DNA from: Prosthecobacter sp.
GTDB taxonomy: Bacteria; Verrucomicrobiota; Verrucomicrobiia; Verrucomicrobiales; Verrucomicrobiaceae
Assembly (NCBI RefSeq): GCF_014879935.1
Contig: NZ_JACSRD010000189.1
Span: 1 to 56,018, forward strand
Length of the DNA stretch: 56,018 bases
Direction of reading: 5' to 3'
Of the stretch, positions 16,030-23,287 are shown in pieces. The position numbers were made by a program, and so were the translations under genes. Under the pieces are notes generated by a model. That model was not told where the DNA came from. It saw only the letters and a list, made by a program, of their open reading frames with translations, and made no database searches. How positions within the stretch are numbered: position 1 is the first letter of the stretch; each line of letters opens with the position of its first letter.

Positions 16030-18264
16030 TCATGGCTTTGAAACCCCGAGCTTCTCCTTCAGAAACTCATAGGTCCCCACGCCGTGGATCATGTGCGGGC
16101 CGTCGAAGTGCTCGATGGTGGTGCGGTCGCCGATGAGGAGCTTGTTGTAGAGGCGGCGGACCTTGGCGAACTCGTAGTTCACCCATTCGTCGATGCCGAC
16201 GCCGTCGTTGTGGCCTCGTTCGACCATGAACGGGCGCGGTGCGATGAGGGCGGCCATCTCCGCGTAGTTGAAGGTGCGGCCCATGTTCCACTCCCAGATC
16301 TCGTATTCGTGCGTGTGGATGTAGCTCATCGGAAGGTCGTTGCTCACACACTTGCGCACCCATTCGTTGAAGTCGCCGCTGCAGATGCTCAGGCAGTAGT
16401 CCGTGAGCACCGCCGGTGTGCGCATGGCGGATTTGCCGCCGTAGCTCAGGCCGTAAAACGCGATCTTGTCCGGCATCGTGAAGGGTTGCGCTTTGAGCCA
16501 TTCGAGAATGCGCTGATGCTGGCCGTTGATGACGCTGTAGAGCGTGAGGCCGAGCGGGTTCAGCTTCCGCTGAAGCGCGCGGAAGGCGTGCATGCCGCGA
16601 TACGGATTGTGCGGCGCAAACGTGACGAAGCCCTGCTCCGCCAAGCGCAGCGTAAAGGCTTGGTAAGCTCCAAAAGCCCGCTGTGAGGCATCCGTGGTGA
16701 TCGTGTCCTCCGGAATGCCTTCCAAACCATGCTGGCAGACGATGACCGGCCGACGTGTAGGCGCACTCGCCAGAGTGCGGGAATCAACGCCGTCCGCGTT
16801 CTGGCGAACGCTCCTACCATCCAGCTCCTTCGGCAAACACAGCCATCCCCACGCGAAGACATCGTCCCACACGTCGAGCGTGACCTCGTAGATGCGCACT
16901 TTGTCCGTCTCGCGCACGAAGCGGCTCTTCGCGTTCATTGGCAGGTTCGGATCGGGCAGACGACCAATCACCTCGTTCCAGAAGCGGTCGCGCTCGCCGG
17001 CGGTGTGCTTCTCGAACTCTTCGACCGATTTCAGCGGCAGCTTTTTCCAGAACTCGTTGTTGCGCTCGATCTCGGTGCTGAAGAGCAGGCGCTGCGTGAA
17101 GGTCTCCAGCTCACGCACGAGGCGTTTTTGCCGGGTGAGGTCTGGCTTGAGGCCGAAGGTGGTTCCGGTGACCTTTACCGTGCGCAGAGCGGAGTCCGCG
17201 GCATTTTCCGGGAGGAGATGACGGATGATTTGCTCGTTGTTCGTCTCCTGCGTGCAGGTCAGGATGCGGCTGGAGGGGGCGAGCTGCTTCGCGCGGTCGA
17301 TTTCAGCGGCGAACTCGGAAAATGACGGCTCGGAGAGCTTCCCCGGTGCCGCAATTGCCCGCGCTCCCTTCGGCGCTTCCATTGAGACGAAGAGCTTCGG
17401 ATAAAACAGATGCTGCAGGGCCAGCGGGCGCGGCGCGATGAGGCTGGTGACCTCCGCATCGCCCAGATCACGCAGCAGGCCGAAGACATTGCGCTCAATC
17501 GGCTCCTCCCATACGCCGTCACGCGGCGCGAAGTAGCCGGCGGAGTAAACACAGTCGATGCGCTCGTCGATGGCGGCCGCGTGCAGCGCCAGCATGCCGC
17601 CTTCACCCACACCCGCGATGAGCAGCGGCACCTGCGCCGGTTGCGCTTTGAACCAGTCCACCAGCGCGAGCGCCTTCTGCACCTCGTAACCGATAAGGTG
17701 ACGGCCCAGTTCATAGCTTTGACGGTAAATCCACTCGCGATGCGAGCAGTTCGTTTTCACGCCATACTTGTCGTTCGTGCTGAACTCCGAATCGCGGCTG
17801 ATGAGCGTCGGAATCACCACTTCGACACCTGTGGTGAGCAAAAACTCGTCCACCAGCTTCTCCGGCGTGCCGGACGCATCCGGCAGGTAGATCACCCGCG
17901 CCACCGGCCGGTCCTTCGGCTGGATGTAAATGCCCTCGCCATGCACCCCCTCAAACACCGGCCAGCGCACGCGGAAGACGCGGGAGATCGGCGTCTCCAT
18001 CAGCAGCGCGGGCGCGGACGTGTTGCTGATGAGCTCGAGATCGGTGAAAAACACGCGCTCATCCACGATGCCGAGCGCCGCCTTCAGCTTCTCCCGAGTC
18101 GGCCTGCGTGATGATTTCGACTGGTCAATCAGCCTCAGCGCCATCCTGTCGATCCCCGCGACCATCGTGGCGGAGAAATCTGGATTCGGTGCGAGTGGTT
18201 GTGTGCCTGGCAGGACTTGAGCATGCAGCGATGTGGCGGCGAGGAGGATGATAAGCGGGCGCAT
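16030..18264 (-). CDS. Secreted protein with two alpha/beta hydrolase domains
   Basis: The 744-residue product has a signal peptide (MRPLIILLAATSLHAQ) and two alpha/beta hydrolase domains. The C-terminal one (about 500-744) has an oxyanion region QHGLEG, a nucleophile elbow GLSYGGKSA with Ser at 607, acidic residues in GHNDGVGIDEW, and a catalytic histidine near 724-727 (GPHMIHG). It resembles the acetyl xylan esterase or abhydrolase-7 group. The N-terminal domain (about 90-330) keeps the fold, but its elbow reads GVGEGG (about 219-223), with glycine where the nucleophile should be, so it is probably inactive. Residues of about 483-503 are encoded by a palindromic DNA element. The substrate is unknown; an ester of a plant or algal polymer is plausible. 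A tail fragment of a second copy lies at 6131-6266. Confidence 0.85.
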   Translation of the reverse strand: MRPLIILLAATSLHAQVLPGTQPLAPNPDFSATMVAGIDRMALRLIDQSKSSRRPTREKLKAALGIVDERVFFTDLELISNTSAPALLMETPISRVFRVRWPVFEGVHGEGIYIQPKDRPVARVIYLPDASGTPEKLVDEFLLTTGVEVVIPTLISRDSEFSTNDKYGVKTNCSHREWIYRQSYELGRHLIGYEVQKALALVDWFKAQPAQVPLLIAGVGEGGMLALHAAAIDERIDCVYSAGYFAPRDGVWEEPIERNVFGLLRDLGDAEVTSLIAPRPLALQHLFYPKLFVSMEAPKGARAIAAPGKLSEPSFSEFAAEIDRAKQLAPSSRILTCTQETNNEQIIRHLLPENAADSALRTVKVTGTTFGLKPDLTRQKRLVRELETFTQRLLFSTEIERNNEFWKKLPLKSVEEFEKHTAGERDRFWNEVIGRLPDPNLPMNAKSRFVRETDKVRIYEVTLDVWDDVFAWGWLCLPKELDGRSVRQNADGVDSRTLASAPTRRPVIVCQHGLEGIPEDTITTDASQRAFGAYQAFTLRLAEQGFVTFAPHNPYRGMHAFRALQRKLNPLGLTLYSVINGQHQRILEWLKAQPFTMPDKIAFYGLSYGGKSAMRTPAVLTDYCLSICSGDFNEWVRKCVSNDLPMSYIHTHEYEIWEWNMGRTFNYAEMAALIAPRPFMVERGHNDGVGIDEWVNYEFAKVRRLYNKLLIGDRTTIEHFDGPHMIHGVGTYEFLKEKLGVSKP
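16757..16817. repeat. 61-bp palindromic element inside the hydrolase gene
   Basis: The ends are inverted: GTAGGCGCACTCGCCAGAG at one end and, reading the other strand, GTAGGAGCGTTCGCCAGAA at the other. Each end is itself a hairpin with a GCCA loop (GCACTC/GAGTGC and GCGTTC/GAACGC); the paired bases differ between the two but stay complementary. It encodes about 20 hydrophilic residues between LCLPKELD and RRPVIVCQHG, where related proteins have a short loop. It looks like a mobile palindrome inserted in frame. Confidence 0.65.
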
Positions 18265-18329
18265 GCTCTTCCATACGCGATCTGCCGCGGCGAGTTCTCA
18301 CCTGCCTCCTTCAGGTGTTACCCCCTGCA

Positions 18330-19094
18330 TCACCGTTTTTTCCGCGGAGACCTTTTTGCCGATTTGGGCGGTTCAGCGTCCGCAGCAGGCATGTCCACGG
18401 CCAGATCGATCCCAAAGATCGCCGAAAGGTCCGCCCCGGCCAGATCGCCGGCGCTAGCGGACAGATCGGTGATCGCCGTGCTGCTCGCGTTCGACAGCAG
18501 TTCCGCCTGATCCACGCCGCGCAGCGTGAACAGCAGCTCCGGCTTGGTGTCCAGCAGCACGCCCACACCGTAGAGAACGGCGGAGACATGCTTGCACATG
18601 TCCGCGTGGTCCGGGCACGAGCAGTCAAAGCGGATTTCCTTCGGCTTCGGGAACAAGCCGTTCTGCGGATCGGTCAGCAGACGCATCAATCCATCCCCCA
18701 GTTTCCCTGCGAGCAGGTCCAGCATCGATCCCACCTGTCCAGAGCCCTGCTCCACGATCTTTCGCCACTGTTTGCCCGGCAGCTTCTGAATGTGAACGCT
18801 CGTGTCATACAGCTCCGAGCCCGCCACCACCGCGCTGACCGTTCCCGCCTCGATCTCTAGGTTGTACACGTTTCCCTGCCGCAAATAGCTTCTCCCACGT
18901 GGCAGCCGCGATTCATAGTCTTGATACGACTCCAGATTCCGGCACCAAGCCTGCCCCCAGAACGTCGTGCACAGCTTTTTCTGCCCTGCTGGAGCCGCCA
19001 GCGCCTCAAACTTCTCCCCACGCTTCTTCCGCTTCGCGATCTCGCGCTGCAGCCGCTCTTTCTGCTCCCGGACGTCTTCGTAGGACCACCACAT
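18330..19094 (-). CDS. SWIM zinc-finger protein
   Basis: The 254-residue product has a clear SWIM motif, CxCx6CxH, with C158, C160, C167 and H169 (FDCSCPDHADMCKHVSAVLY). The N-terminal 120 residues include a basic helical start (about 8-30) and a conserved aromatic stretch (CTTFWGQAWCRNLES) typical of SWIM proteins encoded next to SNF2 ATPases. SWIM domains bind zinc and mediate DNA or protein contacts. The gene sits 9 bases after the SNF2 gene (stop at 19104-19106) on the same strand, so the two are almost certainly co-transcribed and probably work as a complex. The cellular role of such pairs is not established. The C-terminus is alanine-rich and ends in a basic tail. Confidence 0.88.
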   Translation of the reverse strand: MWWSYEDVREQKERLQREIAKRKKRGEKFEALAAPAGQKKLCTTFWGQAWCRNLESYQDYESRLPRGRSYLRQGNVYNLEIEAGTVSAVVAGSELYDTSVHIQKLPGKQWRKIVEQGSGQVGSMLDLLAGKLGDGLMRLLTDPQNGLFPKPKEIRFDCSCPDHADMCKHVSAVLYGVGVLLDTKPELLFTLRGVDQAELLSNASSTAITDLSASAGDLAGADLSAIFGIDLAVDMPAADAEPPKSAKRSPRKKR

Positions 19095-19103
19095 GGCGCT
19101 GTT

Positions 19104-21761
19104 TTAGACGATGGCGGTGTTTACGTCCAGCTTCACAAAGTCGAGCAGCTCCTCGCTGCTCATGTCGGTGAGCATTTTCTCGGCACCAGTTCCATCACCG
19201 ACGAGGTCGTGGGCGAGAGACATCTTTTCGTCGATGAGGGCATCGATGCGTTGTTCGATGGTGCCTTGGCAGACGAATTTGTGGACGATGACGTTCTTTT
19301 TCTGGCCGATGCGGAAGGCGCGGTCGGTGGCCTGGTTTTCGACGGCGGGGTTCCACCAGCGGTCGAAGTGGATGACGTGGCTGGCGGCGGTGAGGTTGAG
19401 GCCGGTGCCGCCGGCTTTGACGCTGATGACCATGAAGGGCGGGCCGCCGGGCTGCTGGAAGGCTTCGACGAGAGCAGGGCGCTTCTTCACGCTGGTGCCG
19501 CCGTGCAGGATGAGGCCTTCGCGGCCAAACACGGTGCTCAGGTAGCGGGCGAGCGGATCGCAGGTTTCCTGGAACTGCGTGAAGATGAGGGCTCGTTCGC
19601 GTTTCTCGGCGAGTTCGCCGCAGATCTCGGCGAGGCGGGCGAACTTGCCGCTGTCGGCGGGAGACCACGCACCGTCGCCGTTCCAATGGCTGGGGTGGTT
19701 GCAGACTTGCTTGAACTTGAGCAGGAAGCCGAGCACGAGGCCTTGTCGCTTGATCGGCTCCATCTCTTTGTCGGCGAGCATCTTGGCGAGTTGATCGACG
19801 AGCTTCGCATAAATCGTCGCCTGGCGTTTCGTGAGGCCGCAGAAGGCCTTCAGCTCGATCTTGTCCGGCAGATCGCTGATGATGCGGCGATCCGTCTTCA
19901 TGCGGCGCAGGATGTAGGGCCGCACGAGCCGACGCAGCGGAGCGTAGCCTTCGCTGGACTTTGCGCAGTGTTTCACGGCGTCGGCAAAGGCCGCGCTGCC
20001 GCCGAGCAGCCCCGGATTGAGGAAATCGAAGAGGCTCCAGAGATCGCCGGGACGGTTTTCGACCGGTGTGCCGGTCAAAGCGATGCGCGTGGGAGCCTGC
20101 AAGGCCTTCACCGCCTTCGCGGAGCCGCTGCCGCTGTTTTTGATGGCCTGCGCTTCATCGAGAATGACCATGCTCCACGCATGCGAGAGCCATGCGTCGG
20201 TCTTTTGCAGGAATTGATAGGTCGTGAGCATCACATCAAAGCCACGCAAGGCCTCCGCTGGATGCGTGGCGGCCAAAGCGAGCTTTTCGCGATCGGTCTG
20301 CGAGGGATGCGCGATGAAGAGTCGCAGATCAGGCGCGAACTTCGCGACTTCGGCTTTCCAGTTTCCGATGAGGGAGGCGGGAACAATGAGCAAAGCAGGA
20401 GCGCGGACGCCCTCGTCCGCTTTCTTCGCCAACAGCAACGCAATCACCTGCACCGTCTTCCCAAGCCCCATGTCATCGGCGAGGCAGGCTCCGAGGCCGA
20501 GTTGCGTCATGAACTTCAACCACGCGAAACCTTGCCGCTGATAGGGGCGCAGCGTCGCACGCAGATTTTCGGGTGGAGAGGCTTCTTCGGGGTTTTGGAG
20601 CTTTTGAAGCACTTCGGCGAGTTTTTCGCCGGCGATGACGGTGCTCCATTCGGGCACGAATTCGGCCACGTCGCCTTCCGCGGCCATTTTGGCCTCGCCA
20701 AAGCCTGCGAGGAGTCGCATGCCGTCGAGAAAGCCGATGCCTCCCTCGCCGGTGGCGTTTTGCACGCGTTTCCAGTGCGCCATGACCTGCTGCAACTTTT
20801 CGCCATCGACCTCGACCCACTTCCCACGCAGCGAAACGAGTCCCGTGTCGGCGCTGAGCAGCTTTTCGAGCTCCGCAGGCGTCAGCGGCTCGCCATCAAG
20901 GCTCTGCTCGATCTTGAAGCTCAGCAGCGTCCCGGCATGCAGGGAGGTCTTCTTCGGCGCATCAATCGTCACCGCGACGGTCGGGCGCGAGGTCTTGCCG
21001 GCTTTCCACCAGTCCGGCAGCTTCATGATGATGCCGCACTCTTGAAACACCGCCGTCTCGCGCAGCACGCGATACGCCTCCTGAGGCGACATCGCCATCG
21101 GTTGGAAGAGTCGCTTCGACTCCAGCCACTCGCGCAGCAGCTTTGATTTGTCCGCGGCGAGCCGCACGGGCTCCAGCAGCGCATTCAGCGCCGTTTGATC
21201 CTTCTGCCCGGCATAAAGCTGCAGCGCCCGCGCCAGCGGCAGATGCTGCGGCTGCCCGGTGGCGCTGAGTTTCTCCGTGAAGGTCGCCAGGAACGCAAAA
21301 GGCCGCTGCGTGTCCGTCTTGTTCTCCGCGAGATGAAAGCTCACGCGCCCCACGACATGCCACGCCGAACATTCCTCGCGCAGCCAAGACTCGACACCTT
21401 GCGTGGCGAGTTGGCCGATGTGCGCCGCAAGATCGTTCCACCATCTCTCCAAGACGTCCGCCGTGACATGCTCCGCGCCGATGAAGGGCGGCATCGTGGC
21501 GAGAAAGGCGGCGCGTTCCTCCAAGGAGGGCACTGGAAGCTGCTCAATGCTTTTCGTCTGGCAGAGCCGGGTGAACAACCGCTGCGCCCACTCCCGCAAC
21601 CACCGAAACGGCGGCTCCAGCTCCGCCTCATGCAACTCGGCGGCCAAGAGACACAGCAGCGGCCCCGCCCCGCCACACCCGCTCATCTTCCGCTCAACCG
21701 ACGACTCCGCCGCGCCTTCGAGCGTGAGGATTCCTTCAAGAGTGATGACGGGGCTGAGCAT
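19104..21761 (-). CDS. SNF2-family ATPase, partner of the SWIM protein
   Basis: The 885-residue product has a long N-terminal SNF2-associated region (about 1-390) and then the two RecA-like lobes of a SNF2 translocase. Motif I is DDMGLGKTVQ (about 428), motif II is LDEAQAIKN, motif III is LTGTPVENR, and the C-terminal lobe carries GGTGLNLTAASHVIHFD, NPAVENQATDRAFRIGQ and a final IVHKFVCQGTIEQRID. It should use ATP to translocate on duplex DNA rather than separate strands. It is followed by the SWIM gene after 9 bases. It differs clearly from the other SNF2 protein at 23288-26809, so the two are not recent duplicates. DNA repair, nucleoid remodelling or defence are all possible. Confidence 0.92.
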   Translation of the reverse strand: MLSPVITLEGILTLEGAAESSVERKMSGCGGAGPLLCLLAAELHEAELEPPFRWLREWAQRLFTRLCQTKSIEQLPVPSLEERAAFLATMPPFIGAEHVTADVLERWWNDLAAHIGQLATQGVESWLREECSAWHVVGRVSFHLAENKTDTQRPFAFLATFTEKLSATGQPQHLPLARALQLYAGQKDQTALNALLEPVRLAADKSKLLREWLESKRLFQPMAMSPQEAYRVLRETAVFQECGIIMKLPDWWKAGKTSRPTVAVTIDAPKKTSLHAGTLLSFKIEQSLDGEPLTPAELEKLLSADTGLVSLRGKWVEVDGEKLQQVMAHWKRVQNATGEGGIGFLDGMRLLAGFGEAKMAAEGDVAEFVPEWSTVIAGEKLAEVLQKLQNPEEASPPENLRATLRPYQRQGFAWLKFMTQLGLGACLADDMGLGKTVQVIALLLAKKADEGVRAPALLIVPASLIGNWKAEVAKFAPDLRLFIAHPSQTDREKLALAATHPAEALRGFDVMLTTYQFLQKTDAWLSHAWSMVILDEAQAIKNSGSGSAKAVKALQAPTRIALTGTPVENRPGDLWSLFDFLNPGLLGGSAAFADAVKHCAKSSEGYAPLRRLVRPYILRRMKTDRRIISDLPDKIELKAFCGLTKRQATIYAKLVDQLAKMLADKEMEPIKRQGLVLGFLLKFKQVCNHPSHWNGDGAWSPADSGKFARLAEICGELAEKRERALIFTQFQETCDPLARYLSTVFGREGLILHGGTSVKKRPALVEAFQQPGGPPFMVISVKAGGTGLNLTAASHVIHFDRWWNPAVENQATDRAFRIGQKKNVIVHKFVCQGTIEQRIDALIDEKMSLAHDLVGDGTGAEKMLTDMSSEELLDFVKLDVNTAIV

Positions 21762-21787
21762 GGAGCGCTGAACACGGTTTCAGAGGC

Positions 21788-22099
21788 TCACTTCCGCCCT
21801 TTGAGAGTATCGCGAATGGTCCTGGGATCACGCCGCATGTCCAAAACTGCGACCACCGTCGTCACGCCCGGCTCGATGACGTAATAGATGCCGAAATAGG
21901 ACCGACGAATGATCGCACGACGGTATTGCCGGTGCTTTTTGGGGAACAACTCGGGGGTCCACTCGATCCATGCGACGCTTTCCCGAAAGCGCTCCATGAA
22001 GTCCTCGGCTCCACGCCACTTCCAGGACTCATAAAAGTCCCGCGCATAGCGCAGATCGTGCTCCACCGGCTCCAGGAACTCGACAGGCTGGCTTTTCAC
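21788..22099 (-). CDS. RelE/ParE-superfamily toxin
   Basis: The 103-residue protein has the ParE/RelE layout: an N-terminal helix pair (EHDLRYARDFYESWKWRGAE), then strands with RRAIIRRSYFGIYYVIE and a final VVAVLDMRRDPRTIRDTL. The likely start is the GTG at 22097-22099, which shares the bases GTGA with the stop of the upstream antitoxin gene. A longer upstream extension in this frame only runs through the antitoxin gene. Members inhibit DNA gyrase or cleave mRNA on ribosomes; which applies here is not clear from sequence. Confidence 0.8.
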   Translation of the reverse strand: MKSQPVEFLEPVEHDLRYARDFYESWKWRGAEDFMERFRESVAWIEWTPELFPKKHRQYRRAIIRRSYFGIYYVIEPGVTTVVAVLDMRRDPRTIRDTLKGRK

Positions 22100-22329
22100 C
22101 GTTTTGCCAGACGTTGTTCGAGCTGCTTGAGCGTTAGGCGCTTGGTTTTGCCGGCCTGATAGTCCTTCCACCGCTGGTCCAGGATTTCCTGATGCCACTG
22201 CGGCACGGGCGTTTCGTCGCTGATGCCAGACATCCAAAGCTCGTCAGCCAGTTGAAGGCGTCTGGCTTTGGAAAGGCGCGCGAGTTCAGGAAACGCCGCC
22301 AAACGGGATTGTTGTGGAGTTGCTGGCAT
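22096..22329 (-). CDS. Addiction-module antitoxin component (TIGR02574-like)
   Basis: The 77-residue protein matches the small addiction-module component family: an LSKARRLQLADELWMSG helix followed by PVPQWHQEILDQRW and a basic C-terminal helix. The start at 22329 (MPATPQQSRLAAF) gives the usual length; an ATG at 22368 would add 13 residues. It overlaps the toxin gene by four bases, the typical order of antitoxin first and toxin second with translational coupling. It should neutralise the toxin and help repress the operon, although no DNA-binding domain is evident in this short protein. Confidence 0.8.
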   Translation of the reverse strand: MPATPQQSRLAAFPELARLSKARRLQLADELWMSGISDETPVPQWHQEILDQRWKDYQAGKTKRLTLKQLEQRLAKR

Positions 22330-22378
22330 GCCGGAAAGAACTGCGAGCCCTTGGTTTGTCCAACGCAATTAGACCCGG

Positions 22379-23071
22379 CTACTTCTTCAGCGCCGCCAGC
22401 ACCTTCGCCTTGTCACACGCCAGAGCCGCGGCGAGATCCAGGACGAGGCCGGGGAAGATGCGGCTGCGGAGCTTGCCATGGCGGTCGGGCTTCATCTTGA
22501 TGAACTGGCCTTCTTCGAGCACAAACCAGTCGATCTCGGCATCTTCGGTGCGCCAGACGATGTATTCGGCGACTTCAAGGCGGCGATAGACGCGGAGTTT
22601 GTCGCGCAGGTCGATGGAGGCCGTGCTGGAGGCAATTTCGACGACGAGTTCAGGTGAGCCGCAGAGGTAACCCTTGGTGTTCAGCCACACGCGACCGCCT
22701 TTGCGCGGAGGAGAGCAGAGAATGGCGTCGGGTTGAAAGGCGTTTTCGGTGTCGAGGAGCAGGGTGGCGTTGGGGTAGGTTTTGAGACCGTTTTCGGCGG
22801 CGTAAACACCCAACCAGAGCTGGATGACTCCATCGGGTTCGGCATGAGTGACGCGGACAGGGGATGGCATATGAACGACTCCTTCGATGAGCTGGGCTTT
22901 TTTCACGCCGGGCATGTCCTCGTAGCGGCGGATGAACTCGGTCAACGGCAGCATGTCGCCGTTTTCCAAGGGCGGACAGACGGGGGCGGTCCGACGTTGA
23001 GTCGTGCGGGCGCGGCGCTTGGGGGGCAGGACTGCTTGCATGCGTGACGATGCCATCAGGCTGATTTTCAT
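22379..23071 (-). CDS. Uma2 family endonuclease-like protein
   Basis: The likely product is 230 residues starting at MKISLMASS (23071), with a GGGAG ribosome-binding site 11 bases upstream. The frame stays open to 23215, but the upstream residues are cysteine-rich and arginine-rich and do not look protein-like. The core has FQPDAILCSPP, PELVVEIASSTASIDLRDK and YRRLEVAEYIVWRTED, which is the D-E-K nuclease pattern and following strand of the Uma2 family. It has a long basic N-terminal region (about 1-50). It shares only the family pattern with the protein at 655-1230. It sits between the toxin-antitoxin pair and the divergent SNF2 gene; the function is unknown. Confidence 0.85.
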   Translation of the reverse strand: MKISLMASSRMQAVLPPKRRARTTQRRTAPVCPPLENGDMLPLTEFIRRYEDMPGVKKAQLIEGVVHMPSPVRVTHAEPDGVIQLWLGVYAAENGLKTYPNATLLLDTENAFQPDAILCSPPRKGGRVWLNTKGYLCGSPELVVEIASSTASIDLRDKLRVYRRLEVAEYIVWRTEDAEIDWFVLEEGQFIKMKPDRHGKLRSRIFPGLVLDLAAALACDKAKVLAALKK

Positions 23072-23287
23072 GCAATCAGCTTCTCCCTTGAGGGTCATGG
23101 GCTGCCGACGGCGCACTTCGTCCGCCGATTCAACATCGCAGGAGGCTTTTCGATCAGATTTGTGGCTTCGAATGCCACAGCGGACCTGCGGGAGGAAAAA
23201 ACAACGCAGCGACACTTTCCAACACGCATTGACTTGCTACCGTGCCTGTTCGCCCGCCGCTGACCGGCGTGCTTTTCGCACTCGCGC

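Noticed and set aside
21788..22237. A longer toxin starting at 22237
   Set aside because: The extra 46 residues lie entirely within the antitoxin gene in another frame. The GTG at 22097-22099 gives normal length and the usual four-base overlap.
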